From contig NZ_CP073697.1 of assembly GCF_025264665.1 (NCBI RefSeq), forward strand, positions 992,001 through 1,056,000: a stretch of 64,000 nt of DNA, written 5' to 3'. Source of the stretch: Edaphobacter flagellatus. GTDB taxonomy: Bacteria; Acidobacteriota; Terriglobia; Terriglobales; Acidobacteriaceae. A model generated the notes under the pieces. That model did no database searches. It had not been told where the DNA came from and saw only the letters and a list, made by a program, of their open reading frames with translations. Numbering within the stretch: the first letter of the stretch is position 1; the number at the start of each line of letters is the position of its first letter. A program made the translations under genes and the position numbers. Shown here in pieces: positions 1-8,789 of this stretch.

Positions 1-632
1 ACGTCAAAACTTTCTATCCCGAGCTCTTCAAAATACCTGTTGCAGGCCCCGCCCCCTACAACACACTCGTCGTTGTCAATCAGTGGTTCTTTGCCGACTT
101 GTCAAACCACTCCGGCACCTCCGACGATTACTTCCACTACAACGTCAAAGTCGTGACACCCTATGTGCCGTCCGGGTTCGATCCGAACGCGCTTGCGCCC
201 ATCCCATTCAATCACTCCACGACCTTCGCCTTCCTCAACACCTGCCCATCGACCGACGATCATTTCCTCTACGCCGTCGATGGAATAACCGATGCAGGAT
301 TCGATCCGGAATACGGTTCCTTCTACGTCTCCGTGGATACAGTGATGCAGATGCCCAATTACCAAATCCCTCAAGGCACTGCGGTCGCGGTCGGCCCTTT
401 TGGTGCCTGGATCATCTGGACGAGCTTCCTGATGACGAGCTTCCTACTCGTGCAGGAGCCGCAGCCGGATGCCACGCTCGTTGAAGGATCTCCCTCAGCC
501 CAGCCCTGGCGGGAAAAAGTCAAAATCCACGACAAATGGCTGAGCGACCTCGCCTCCCAGTTCCGTGAACAACGCAGCCACTTCACCCCATACCGCGTTC
601 ACGGAGTTCAGAATCGCCTGCTAAAGCGCTAG
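1..632 (+). CDS. 3' part of an unrecognised protein (5' end outside window)
   Basis: The third forward frame is open from the first base of the window to the stop ending at 632, so this is the C-terminal part (about 209 residues) of a gene that begins before the window. A TTG at 99 could act as a start, but coding-like sequence (Tyr-Pro-Glu-Leu-Phe-Lys, then Pro-rich) continues upstream of it, so I treat the CDS as 5' truncated. The visible part is rich in aromatic residues and Asp/Pro, has one hydrophobic stretch (the segment with Phe-Gly-Ala-Trp-Ile-Ile-Trp), and ends in a basic tail. I recognise no family. No neighbour shares its strand within 700 bases, so the context adds nothing. Confidence 0.6.
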   Translation, partial: VKTFYPELFKIPVAGPAPYNTLVVVNQWFFADLSNHSGTSDDYFHYNVKVVTPYVPSGFDPNALAPIPFNHSTTFAFLNTCPSTDDHFLYAVDGITDAGFDPEYGSFYVSVDTVMQMPNYQIPQGTAVAVGPFGAWIIWTSFLMTSFLLVQEPQPDATLVEGSPSAQPWREKVKIHDKWLSDLASQFREQRSHFTPYRVHGVQNRLLKR

Positions 633-1100
633 CCACCCTGCATTCCCCGTTCCGTCACACAGCAATCCATCCTTCCCTCTCTATCCACTTTTTTCCTGTT
701 CGTGCCCCCGAGGCGTTGAATGCGGTGAGCCCAGTTCACAAGTATGAAGGAAAGATAATCAGTAATCGATATCTATCCGAGTTGCACTTTCAAACGAGCG
801 CAAAATCGCCAATGCACTCATCGACACCGGATCCGTAGCATGAAGTCGGCTTGTCGTCAGCGATGATGTCGTCGAACTGTGTTCAGCCCTGACGATCACT
901 CCGGTGCAATCGCACGGACTGTGCAGAGTTCATATGTGGGGCGGATCAGTTAGCGATTATGAGCATCCGTGATGGTGATAGATCGCAGCGCTGGCCGTCG
1001 CCGGTAAACGGTCTCATCCCTCGTTGAGGAGCGCCTCCCGTATCTGTCAACCCTGTTCCCGGTACTGCATGTAAACCATGTCCCGGTACCTGCTGAGGGC
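633..1100. other. Intergenic stretch without recognisable gene
   Basis: After the stop at 632 there is a pyrimidine-rich segment and then about 400 bases with no open frame that resembles a protein. I see no convincing hairpin, promoter or repeat. It precedes a decayed mobile-element gene fragment, so it may be old island debris. Confidence 0.4.
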
Positions 1101-1381
1101 TATGCCCTGGCGCAGCGCAAAGGGTTCTGCACATGGAAGAACCTTGGCCGCTCCGTGAAAGCTGGACAGAAAGGCATCCGCATTCTTGCCCCCATTGTGG
1201 GCATTCACCGCAAAAAGGGATGAGGAAGCCAACAATAACATTACCAAGCAGAATGAGCGCCTTACTCGGTTTCCGCAATGCGTATGTCTTCGACATCTCG
1301 CGGACCGAAGGCGTAGACCTGCCTGAGATGCACGAAACCTCCGGGGACCCCGCCAGGATCTCAAAGTACATACATTGTTGA
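1101..1381 (+). pseudogene. Fragment of an ArdC-like antirestriction gene, frameshifted
   Basis: Two forward frames together read as the N-terminal ssDNA-binding domain of ArdC-type antirestriction proteins, which are carried by plasmids and integrative elements. Frame 3 from 1101 to the TGA at 1221 gives a Tyr-Ala-Leu-Ala-Gln-Arg start, then Phe-Cys-Thr-Trp-Lys-Asn-Leu-Gly-Arg, then GQKGIRILAPIVG. Frame 2 from 1259 to 1381 continues with GFRNAYVFDISRTEG, a Leu-Pro-Glu and an SGDP motif, the expected next part of the family. The two pieces are separated by a frameshift near 1221-1259, and neither the usual start nor the C-terminal metallopeptidase part is present. The homology is from memory of the family pattern. 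The gene is clearly dead as read and marks an old mobile element beside the catabolic cluster. Confidence 0.7.
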
Positions 1382-1502
1382 GCTAAATAGTTCTGCGGCC
1401 TTTCCCCAAGAAGAGAGACCGCCCGGAGAATCCCAGGTCGCATTCGCCCAACCTGGACTGCGGCAGGATCAAGCCCTGTCAACGGCAGTTCTTGCAAATC
1501 GA

Positions 1503-2177
1503 CTAATCACGGCACTCCGCGAAAATCACGCACGGTGCACTGTCAAGACCATCGAAGAACCAGGGAACAACGTAGACCCTGTCAAGCTCAGGCAGCGGGT
1601 GCGGCAGGTGAGTATCTTCAATTAGGAGAATTGGTCGGCTTGAATACTCTTCGCATCCGAGAAAAACACGATGCGCCTCGCACCCCTCCTCCATGTGCGA
1701 CATCGCCGCAATCGAAACGAAATCAACAGCGAGTGCCTTAAGGCCGGAAAATTGACGCATAAGAAAATCTGCCGCTGCCCTGGAAAATCCTGGAGAATGA
1801 TCGACATACATCTCGGCGTCGGCACGATACTCTTCGAACCCAGAACGTATGATCAAAAGATCGCAATCCTCACGGAAGGCGGAACATGCATCGAGATGTT
1901 CAGGGAGAATTAATTCGTCGGGCGACACCTGAATATCCATCACAACCGTTTTTGTGAAGATAAGTTCGGACATGTCGTACTCGGAGATCTTCCGGCCCTT
2001 TGGGTTGAAGTGATATGGTCCATCAACATGCGTCCCCGCATGATTGCTAGTCGTCATATAAAACGAGTTGCACCCATCGCCCTTCGCTAGATCGTACAAC
2101 CGGTCAAGGCGCGGACCGGGCAGCTTGCCGTAGAACGGCGTGGACTCAGAAAGATTATGGGAGAGCTTGATGACCAT
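1503..2177 (-). CDS. Cyclase-family (kynurenine formamidase-like) metal hydrolase
   Basis: A 224-residue protein of the cyclase family (PF04199), metal-dependent hydrolases that open lactams, lactones or formamides. The signature is at residues 46-56, reading His-Ala-Gly-Thr-His-Val-Asp-Gly-Pro-Tyr-His, in which His46, His50 and Asp52 should bind the metal. Length is typical for the family. The reading frame is open to 2309, but I start at the ATG at 2177 because the sequence from Lys-Leu-Ser-His-Asn-Leu onward is the family's usual N-terminus and the extra 44 residues look like noise overlapping the divergent gene. No signal peptide is seen. It is divergent from the epimerase-like gene and lies in the IclR cluster, so a sugar-lactone or acyl-derivative substrate is plausible, but the substrate is unknown. 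Confidence 0.85.
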   Translation of the reverse strand: MVIKLSHNLSESTPFYGKLPGPRLDRLYDLAKGDGCNSFYMTTSNHAGTHVDGPYHFNPKGRKISEYDMSELIFTKTVVMDIQVSPDELILPEHLDACSAFREDCDLLIIRSGFEEYRADAEMYVDHSPGFSRAAADFLMRQFSGLKALAVDFVSIAAMSHMEEGCEAHRVFLGCEEYSSRPILLIEDTHLPHPLPELDRVYVVPWFFDGLDSAPCVIFAECRD

Positions 2178-2286
2178 AACGAATTTTAGGCGAGTCGGTA
2201 TTTGCGCGTCGGGACGATGCAAATATCCGCACCGCATTGCGTCCTGTATACGGGAAGGAAAATTGCACCTCTCTTTTCCAGATCCG

Positions 2287-2302
2287 ATCCGACCGGCTGG
2301 AT
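2287..2302. promoter_or_regulatory. Imperfect copy of the cluster operator
   Basis: ATCCG-ACCGGC-TGGAT in the divergent region between the cyclase and epimerase-like genes. It has the CCG-N6-CGG layout of the other sites, with one mismatch in the right arm (TGG for CGG) but matching outer bases (ATCC/GGAT). By itself this would be weak; it is listed because of position and the better copies nearby. Confidence 0.35.
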
Positions 2303-2356
2303 GAAACACCGAGAGAACTTATTCCTGCGGATGGCCAGGTTACGCGCATCCATAGA

Positions 2357-3292
2357 ATGAAAACCAATCCAGGCAAACGCCTCCGAGTGCAACAAATCCA
2401 GGTGAAGGAATTTGAATTGCTGCAGATTGAGTCGTCTGATCTTGTTGTCGAGATCCTGCCCGACGTTGGCGGTAAGATTGCGCAGATCCGCAACAAAGTC
2501 TCTGGCCGCGAGTATTTCGTCCCTCCGCAACGCCCCTACCGCACAATTCCGGTCGAAGGTGACTGGCTGCAGCACGACACCAGCGGAATGGATGACTGCT
2601 TTCCGAACGTCGCGGCTGGCCAGTATCCCGACGCACCGTGGTCGTCTCTGCGCCTTCCCGATCTTGGCGAGTGGACACATGGCGCCTGGAAAGTCATCGC
2701 TCTTGATAAGCGCGCAGTCACGATGAAGCGCTCCGGCACGCCCCTTCCCTACACTGCGATTAAGACGACACGCTTTCTCTCGGAGCGCACCTTGGAGTCA
2801 ACCTACCTCGTACATAATCATGGCGAAGCTCCAATACGCTACCTCTGGTCAGCACATCCGCTGATCTCCGTCGAAGGTGAGTACGAAGTGATTCTGCCTC
2901 CAGGCAAGCCACACTTGCGAACATTTCCTTCGGATGGCGGAAGTTATTCGTGGCCGATGTGGAAGGGGACCGACCTTTCGCGGAATTTTCTACCTTCAGG
3001 CAAGACGCTGAAAGTTTTTGTCTCCGGATTGAGCGAAGGTTGGTGCGTCTTACGCCAACCCACCAATTCCCTTCGCCTTACTTTTGATTTGAACCAGATC
3101 CCGGCACTTGGTATCTGGTTTAATAACTACGGGTTTCCGGCTGATAGCGAAAAATGCTTTCGTTGCATTGCTCTCGAACCGTGCACCTCCCCAACCGATC
3201 TTCTTGATGAGCTCGCACCCGACGCATACCAATCCATCCCGCCGGGCGGCTCTGTGCACTGGTCCCTGCAGATGGAGATTTCGCCACACTAG
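2357..3292 (+). CDS. Aldose 1-epimerase-like (galactose mutarotase superfamily) protein
   Basis: A 311-residue protein resembling the galactose mutarotase-like beta-sandwich superfamily: an early segment Val-Glu-Ile-Leu-Pro-Asp-Val-Gly-Gly-Lys-Ile, a central Gly-Met-Asp-Asp-Cys-Phe-Pro-Asn, and a WSAHPL segment in which the His is the likely catalytic base position. Such proteins convert anomers of sugars or bind sugar ligands. The frame is open from 2237, but I choose the ATG at 2357, since the preceding 40 residues do not resemble the fold and include the presumed promoter and operator. No signal peptide is seen, so it is cytoplasmic. It is divergent from the cyclase-family hydrolase and fits sugar catabolism. 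The exact sugar cannot be told. Confidence 0.75.
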   Translation: MKTNPGKRLRVQQIQVKEFELLQIESSDLVVEILPDVGGKIAQIRNKVSGREYFVPPQRPYRTIPVEGDWLQHDTSGMDDCFPNVAAGQYPDAPWSSLRLPDLGEWTHGAWKVIALDKRAVTMKRSGTPLPYTAIKTTRFLSERTLESTYLVHNHGEAPIRYLWSAHPLISVEGEYEVILPPGKPHLRTFPSDGGSYSWPMWKGTDLSRNFLPSGKTLKVFVSGLSEGWCVLRQPTNSLRLTFDLNQIPALGIWFNNYGFPADSEKCFRCIALEPCTSPTDLLDELAPDAYQSIPPGGSVHWSLQMEISPH

Positions 3293-3307
3293 AAGCGATG
3301 AACGAAA

Positions 3308-3742
3308 TCACCCAACGCTCAGTAACACAAGAGATAGAATTCCGATCACAATTCCGGCGATTCCATATCTTCCGATCCGCTCACGGAAAAGAAGAACTCC
3401 CGCGGCAGCTACGAGAAAGAGATTTCCTCCCGTAGTTGCGGGAAATACGATGTAGCCCGGTACACCTCGCTCCAATGCCATCAGACTGAAAAGCTGGCCT
3501 CCGAAGCTACCGATCCCAATGCCAAAGGCGAAGACAACTTCTCTCGAATAGAACCCGCTTCGCGTTATCAGAAAGGCTGTCAGAGCGAATGCAAGTCCGC
3601 CGGCGTACCACCAAAGTAGGTATTGGTAGTGATATCGATCCGAGAGCCCCTTCTCTGCCATTACCTTCAGGCCGAATGGGCCGATGCCGTTCGCAAAAAA
3701 GGCGATGCTCATCAGCCGAAGCCACGTAAGTTGACGGTTCAT
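3308..3742 (-). CDS. EamA-like transporter, C-terminal half-protein
   Basis: A 144-residue integral membrane protein with five predicted helices (near residues 4-22, 40-59, 67-89, 95-118 and 122-142), matching one five-helix EamA repeat of the drug/metabolite transporter superfamily. A full transporter has ten helices, and the missing five are encoded by the gene immediately upstream, whose stop overlaps this start by the ATGA pattern (3739-3742). The two products probably form a heterodimer that acts like one ten-helix permease. The pair lies between the epimerase-like gene and the deacylase gene, so carriage of the cluster's substrate or product is a reasonable inference. No substrate is indicated by sequence. 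Confidence 0.75.
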   Translation of the reverse strand: MNRQLTWLRLMSIAFFANGIGPFGLKVMAEKGLSDRYHYQYLLWWYAGGLAFALTAFLITRSGFYSREVVFAFGIGIGSFGGQLFSLMALERGVPGYIVFPATTGGNLFLVAAAGVLLFRERIGRYGIAGIVIGILSLVLLSVG

Positions 3743-4209
3743 CGCGACTCCCCCGTCTGTGCCGCCGCCTGCAACCGCTCATCATCCTGCTTGTCCTTCC
3801 AAAGCAACAGCATCGATGCCACCGCCAGCAGGAGGACAACAATCTTCCTGGGATTCACCGGTTCCCGATAGAAAAGAACGGAGCCAATCGCCGGGATGGC
3901 CGCCGACAGGTTGATGATCAGCCAGCTGGTCGAAATCTTTCCATAGCGAATGCCCAACATGAAGACGATTCCGCCAATCGCACTCGCAACTCCGAACGGC
4001 AACGCAATGGCATAAACAATTCCAGGAACAGCGAACGAGCCGCCTCGAAACAGGACAACAAAGAGAGCGCTGAAGAGCATCGACCAAGCGTAGGCAAGGG
4101 TATACACCGCACTCGGCCTGCACCCGCGCGTGTCCGCGAGTTTGGCGAAGATTCCGATCATCCCAAACGAGGTGAGCGAAAGCAGCATGTAGAGGTACCC
4201 AGGGTTCAC
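3739..4209 (-). CDS. EamA-like transporter, N-terminal half-protein
   Basis: A 156-residue membrane protein with five predicted helices and a short basic C-terminal tail, the partner of the next gene. I start at the GTG at 4209 because AGGAG (reverse strand, 4215-4219) lies five bases upstream and the first helix begins directly after it. The longer frame to 4305 adds a soluble, unconserved-looking leader. The first helix carries a GMIGIFAK segment typical of EamA-type N-terminal helices. Its stop overlaps the start of the downstream half by four bases, so the two are translationally coupled. A candidate operator lies at 4384-4401, between this gene and the divergent deacylase gene. Confidence 0.75.
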   Translation of the reverse strand: MNPGYLYMLLSLTSFGMIGIFAKLADTRGCRPSAVYTLAYAWSMLFSALFVVLFRGGSFAVPGIVYAIALPFGVASAIGGIVFMLGIRYGKISTSWLIINLSAAIPAIGSVLFYREPVNPRKIVVLLLAVASMLLLWKDKQDDERLQAAAQTGESR

Positions 4210-4383
4210 AAAGTCTCCTCTGTTTTGATCCGCATTTTGCAATGCCGCCTTCCGGACGGAACTTGCATCGGACATCCACTTTGCAACAAGCAAAACGATG
4301 CCCAAGTACTAAATTCGGTTTGAAGCCAATCTAGCATCCTAGAATCAGTACTCGGGTGAGCGGGCTGGCAAGGTCCGCCAAAG

Positions 4384-4401
4384 TATCCGAAGGACCGGAT
4401 A
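4384..4401. promoter_or_regulatory. Operator-like palindrome TATCCG-N6-CGGATA
   Basis: A perfect 6-bp inverted repeat, TATCCG and CGGATA, separated by AAGGAC, in the divergent region between the EamA pair and the deacylase gene. Its arms and six-base spacer are identical in design to the site at 15198-15215. A transcription-factor dimer site is the likely reading, and the IclR-type regulator at 9114 is the candidate protein. Confidence 0.65.
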
Positions 4402-4474
4402 GACAATATCCGAGCCGACCTGACCGCGATGTCCGCAACAGACGCTTCGCTATCATAGACAGTGGGATCAAGCT

Positions 4475-5515
4475 ATGTCGACGACCATCATTCACCATCC
4501 ATCACAAATTGACTTTGATAAGCCTGGAAAAACCCACTACCGCATGGCCTTCCCTCTTGATTCAGGATGGGGGAGTTCTCTTGTACCCATCACCATCATC
4601 AACGGCTACCGTGCCGGCAAAGTCTCCGCGACACCACGCGGCCTGGCAGCCTTCGGGGGTACCCATGGAAATGAATGGGAGGGACAGGTTGCGGTTAAGC
4701 GTCTCTGTCAGGAGCTCGATCCCGCAGAGATCAGCGGGAAAATTATCCTGATGCCTCAATTGAGCGAGAGTGCATGTGCCGCGAACCAGAGGATTTCTCC
4801 GCTCGACGGTGTCAACATGAACAGGGCCTTTCCGGGTAACGCGCGGGGCACTATCTCCTATCGCATTGCGGACTTCGTCAAGCGCTACATCTTTCCTCAG
4901 GTCCGCGTCGTCGTCGACATTCACGCGGGCGGCCGCGAAGGTGGCTTTGCCCTGTGCACGTCCTTTCATCCGGTACCTGATCCAGCGCAGTTTGATGAGA
5001 TCGCCAAGGTCGCATCCCTCTTCGATCTTCCGTTCCAGCTGATCTACTCCAGCCAGATGGCCTCCGGCCTTCTCACCGATGAGGCAGAGGCGGAAGGAAA
5101 GATCGCGATCGGAGGTGAATTCGGGTTTGGCGAAGGCGTCAACCGCAAGGGAGTTCTTCACGCCTTCGAGGGAATCCGCAATATTCTCAAGCACTACGAC
5201 ATGCTTAGCGGAGAAATCCTCAAAATCGACCAGGCGCGACCATCGCTCCCGCGCCTCGTCGATGCTCGCAATATCGAGGACTATATTCCTTGCCCTCGCC
5301 CAGGAATATGGGAGCCTCTGGTTGATCTCGGTGATGAAGTGAAGCACGGCCAACTGGTGGGCCGTTTACACGACTTCTCCGACCACACCGCAGAACCTCT
5401 GGAGTTGAGGGCACACCAGGATGGTGTTCTCATCATGATGTGTGCAGCCGCAAGCTGCCAGCAAGGCCTCACCCTCTACGTCATCGCCCGCGATGCTTCA
5501 ATCGCCAACAAATAA
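4475..5515 (+). CDS. Aspartoacylase/succinylglutamate desuccinylase-family deacylase
   Basis: A 346-residue M14-type zinc hydrolase of the AstE/AspA group, which removes acyl groups from amino compounds. The zinc site is visible as GTHGNEWEG at residues 62-70 (His64 and Glu67), with the third ligand His150 in VVVDIHAGG. The substrate-binding NMNRAFPG segment is at 114-121, and a GEFGFGEG segment near 219 supplies the expected catalytic Glu region. The C-terminal 90 residues form the barrel-like domain often found in these deacylases. No signal peptide is present. It is divergent from the transporter pair and shares the candidate operator at 4384-4401. Its presence suggests that the cluster's substrate carries an N-acyl or similar amide group, although that is inference. 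Confidence 0.85.
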   Translation: MSTTIIHHPSQIDFDKPGKTHYRMAFPLDSGWGSSLVPITIINGYRAGKVSATPRGLAAFGGTHGNEWEGQVAVKRLCQELDPAEISGKIILMPQLSESACAANQRISPLDGVNMNRAFPGNARGTISYRIADFVKRYIFPQVRVVVDIHAGGREGGFALCTSFHPVPDPAQFDEIAKVASLFDLPFQLIYSSQMASGLLTDEAEAEGKIAIGGEFGFGEGVNRKGVLHAFEGIRNILKHYDMLSGEILKIDQARPSLPRLVDARNIEDYIPCPRPGIWEPLVDLGDEVKHGQLVGRLHDFSDHTAEPLELRAHQDGVLIMMCAAASCQQGLTLYVIARDASIANK

Positions 5516-5530
5516 CGGAGTAATCCTCAA

Positions 5531-5569
5531 AAAGAGAGCGCCGCCGGCTCATAACCAGCGGCTCTCTTT
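5531..5569. terminator. Bidirectional terminator-like hairpin
   Basis: AAAGAGAGC (5531-5539) and GCTCTCTTT (5561-5569) form a 9-bp stem, extended inward by CCGC/GCGG pairing with a one-base bulge. The stem ends are A-rich and T-rich, as expected for a hairpin serving both strands. It sits exactly between the convergent deacylase and TonB-receptor genes. Confidence 0.65.
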
Positions 5570-5582
5570 GCGCAATGATCAA

Positions 5583-8500
5583 TCAGAAGATGAGCTTCAA
5601 GCCAAGCTGCATCTGCCGTGCGGCTTGAGCAGAGAATATCTGCCCCGTTGTTGACTGACCGATCGACGTATTTGGCGCATCCAGATTGGTCACGTTGGGA
5701 ACATTGAAGACCTCCCAGCGAAACTGGAAATAAGTCGGCTCTGTGATGTGAAAGTTCTTCAACAGCGCCATGTCCAGGCCGCGGAACGCCGGCGCGTCCA
5801 GAATACCCATGCCGGAATTGCCATAGGCATAGGACGCTGGCGCCGCGAGCGCGGATGCGTTGAACCATCTTGATGCTCCCTTATTCGGCGTCGATAGCGA
5901 TCCAACAAGGTTTGGCCTCGTGTCGTATCCGTTCCCCAGCGTCGCACCCGGAACATCGAACGTCAATGGTGCTCCTGAAACAAAGGAGTAGATACCGCTG
6001 ATTTCCCACCCTCCGATTCCCGCATCGAGTAAGCGCCACATATCTGTCCCATACTTCTTCCCGCGACCGAAGGGTACCTCGTACACCGTATTGACGGTGA
6101 GAATATGGCGACGGTCATTGCTGGAGCGTCCTCGGTTATAACCAGGCGGTGTAAATGGCTGAACATTGCAGTAAATACACGATGCCAGGTTATCGACCAT
6201 CAGTTTGCTGAAGGCATACGAGCCTGTATAGCTGAGTCCGTTGGAGAAGCGGCGCTCAAGCTTAGCCTGTAGGCCGTTATACCAGGACTTCCCCATATTC
6301 TGGTAAAGCACGATACCGCTCAATAAAGGATAGGGCCTTGCCGCTTGCAGGTTGTCATAATTTCCTGCGGGAACATCATCGTAAGATTGGCCTGAAATTC
6401 CATCCGCAATATGATTCCCCACATACGACAGTGTGAAAGACGACTGGAATGGAAGTGCCTGCTGTATCGCCATGTTCCACTCATGTGTCTTTTGTGCGCT
6501 TACGTTCCACGCAGGGGCCGCGACTCCGGGCGTAGCAAAATCCGTAGGGATCGCTGAGAACGCTGTTTGCCACTTCTGCAACGATTGTGCACTATAGCTC
6601 GGGGTCTCGTAGCCCCAGTATGGTGGCCCCACGATGGATGAAGCAGCAATATTCCCCTGGAAGCTGCTGGCGAAGATGCCGTACGACCCGCGAATCACCA
6701 GGTCATTTGTGAAGGATGGACGCCACGCAAAGCCTATCCGCGGCGATATGAATCCATTCGACTGAAAGAGTCCCGACGGTATATTGACCTTGTTCGCGGG
6801 AACCCAAAGAGCCGCCGTTGACGCCGCAAGATACTTCGCCTCCGGCTGCGCTGTGAGATTCACACTGCCATCCTGGTCCACTCCAGCGATCACCTTGCCG
6901 AGCGCAGGATCGAAGGTGGCTGCATTTCCATATAATGCCCTTTTTGCGAACCATCGATCATAGCGAAGTCCAAGGTCCAACGTTAGTGTGGATGAGATCT
7001 TATACGTGTCCTCAACAAACCAGGCGGAATAAGGTGCTCGCTGCTGGCCAAACGGAGCCAGCGGATAGTCGCGAGCAGCAGCAGAGGTGTACCCCAGAAG
7101 GTAGTCCGCGAAGCCATTCCCCGTATATTGGCCGTTGAAGCTGAAATTGCCGCTTGCGGCGAAGGACGCGTGCGCCCCATACACGCTGCGGTTGTCATAC
7201 TCATATCCGATATCGATTAGGTGCTTGCCGCGAAGAAGATTTACGCTCGTCTTCCCGTTCCAGCTATGTGACCACAGACGGCCATTGACACCCCAAAGGT
7301 GACCGAACCCCGTATAACCGCTGATGCTGGCTGTCGGCAGGCCGATTGCGCTTTCCCGGCCGGGCGTCGAAAATCCCTGGATACCAGCCTGCTCCGTCAG
7401 GTTCGTGACCCCGGCCTGCGGGCTGATAAATGTATTGTTCGATCCCTGACGTCCAACGGAGATTGTGAAGATTGTTCTCGGTGTAATCGTGTAGAGATAG
7501 TTCACGCCAAAGCTGTTCTGCGTCGTTGTATTTGTTTCGAAATAACTTGGGCCGTAGCCATAGAACAATTGCGGGCTGCTATACCGAACCCATCGACCAT
7601 AAATATGCTGCTTGTCCGTGATGGAGTGATCGATCCTCACCGTGGCCGAACTATTGTCAGTCTTGGTGGGGGCATTAGCATGGTAACGTCCATCCGCTCC
7701 ATTCGCCTGCTGAATGTACGGCAGAAAAAACGTTGCAGCCGAATCGATGCGGGATGCAGGAATCTGATTTCCGGCGAACTTCACCCCGGTAAGCGGATCG
7801 ATGATCGGTGTGGCAACCGCCGAAAAGTCCCCTTTCATCATTGCGGCGGTCGGGACCGTATTGTTGAAGATCTGGTCCTGACGAATCCGCAGGGCTTCAA
7901 AGCTTCCAAAGAAGAACGTTCGGTCACGTAGGATTCGGCCGCCGCCTGCTGCTCCGAACTGGTTCTGAATGAGCTTGGGTTTCGTCACCGCAAAATGATT
8001 GGTCGCTGCGAACGCACTGTTTCTAGCAAACTCCCAAACTGTACCGTGATACGAGTTCGTGCCCGCTTTAGTCACCAGCAAAACCTGCAACGGGTTGCGT
8101 CCATACTCCGCGCTGAACCCCGAGGCCTTCACATTGAACTCCGCAATGGCGTCAACGCTTGGAATGCCGACGGCACCTTCGTCCATGCCGCCATTCGAGT
8201 TGAATCCATCAAGCGTAAATTGCGTCTGTCCGCTCTGGATTCCAACGCCCTGCACCGTAGAGCCTCGCTCCGCCCCGAACTGCCCTCCTGCCTGTCCGGT
8301 GTACTGCATGCCTGGCGCCAGACTGACCAACTGAATCGCATTCCTTCCATTCAGGGGGAGATCACGAATCTGTTTTTGCTGTACAACCGTATCGACAGAC
8401 GCGTTTTCAGTCTGCAGCTCTTCAGAGTCCGCCTGAACGTTGACGCGTTCGCTCAATTCTCCAACTTCCATCACGGGAGAAAGCCTGCTGCGCTGGCCGA

Positions 8501-8789
8501 CCGCCAGCACCATATTGGTAACTGTCCATGTCTTGAACCCCTTCATGGAAACAGTCACGGTATAGGGTCCGATAGGCAAACCCAGAATCTCGAAGGTCCC
8601 CGTCGAATCAGTCTTCGCTTCCTTTGTAAATCCAGTCTCCAGATTCTTTGCGGTTACTGCAGCTTCTGGAATCGTGGCTCCGCTTCGGTCAGCCACAACT
8701 CCAAGAACTCCACCTTCGTTCGCGATCTGGGCTGGCAATATGCCACACATGACGAACAGCAGTGACATCAAGATCGTGATTCGTTTCAT
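5583..8789 (-). CDS. TonB-dependent receptor with N-terminal carboxypeptidase-regulatory-like domain
   Basis: A 1068-residue outer-membrane receptor of the acidobacterial Oar/CarboxypepD_reg type. It has a signal peptide (about residues 1-20), an Ig-like regulatory domain (about 26-105), a plug domain including a DLPLNGRNAIQLVSLAPG segment (about 140-160), and a long C-terminal beta-barrel. The late segment with Asn-Asp-Arg-Arg-His is characteristic of these proteins, and the chain ends in a Leu-Ile-Phe terminus suited to barrel insertion. The ATG at 8789 follows TAGGAG on the reverse strand at normal spacing. It is divergent from the IclR gene with the operator at 9041-9062 between them, so it is probably the uptake receptor for the cluster's oligomeric or glycosidic substrate. 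Confidence 0.92.
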   Translation of the reverse strand: MKRITILMSLLFVMCGILPAQIANEGGVLGVVADRSGATIPEAAVTAKNLETGFTKEAKTDSTGTFEILGLPIGPYTVTVSMKGFKTWTVTNMVLAVGQRSRLSPVMEVGELSERVNVQADSEELQTENASVDTVVQQKQIRDLPLNGRNAIQLVSLAPGMQYTGQAGGQFGAERGSTVQGVGIQSGQTQFTLDGFNSNGGMDEGAVGIPSVDAIAEFNVKASGFSAEYGRNPLQVLLVTKAGTNSYHGTVWEFARNSAFAATNHFAVTKPKLIQNQFGAAGGGRILRDRTFFFGSFEALRIRQDQIFNNTVPTAAMMKGDFSAVATPIIDPLTGVKFAGNQIPASRIDSAATFFLPYIQQANGADGRYHANAPTKTDNSSATVRIDHSITDKQHIYGRWVRYSSPQLFYGYGPSYFETNTTTQNSFGVNYLYTITPRTIFTISVGRQGSNNTFISPQAGVTNLTEQAGIQGFSTPGRESAIGLPTASISGYTGFGHLWGVNGRLWSHSWNGKTSVNLLRGKHLIDIGYEYDNRSVYGAHASFAASGNFSFNGQYTGNGFADYLLGYTSAAARDYPLAPFGQQRAPYSAWFVEDTYKISSTLTLDLGLRYDRWFAKRALYGNAATFDPALGKVIAGVDQDGSVNLTAQPEAKYLAASTAALWVPANKVNIPSGLFQSNGFISPRIGFAWRPSFTNDLVIRGSYGIFASSFQGNIAASSIVGPPYWGYETPSYSAQSLQKWQTAFSAIPTDFATPGVAAPAWNVSAQKTHEWNMAIQQALPFQSSFTLSYVGNHIADGISGQSYDDVPAGNYDNLQAARPYPLLSGIVLYQNMGKSWYNGLQAKLERRFSNGLSYTGSYAFSKLMVDNLASCIYCNVQPFTPPGYNRGRSSNDRRHILTVNTVYEVPFGRGKKYGTDMWRLLDAGIGGWEISGIYSFVSGAPLTFDVPGATLGNGYDTRPNLVGSLSTPNKGASRWFNASALAAPASYAYGNSGMGILDAPAFRGLDMALLKNFHITEPTYFQFRWEVFNVPNVTNLDAPNTSIGQSTTGQIFSAQAARQMQLGLKLIF

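Noticed and set aside
946..1497. Reverse-strand open frame of 183 codons
   Set aside because: It is the shadow of the ArdC-like remnant; its residues are Cys/Gly/Arg-rich noise with no family pattern, while the forward frames match the antirestriction family.
4562..5353. Reverse-strand open frame of 263 codons inside the deacylase gene
   Set aside because: It lies wholly opposite a gene with all zinc-site motifs and shows no domain of its own.
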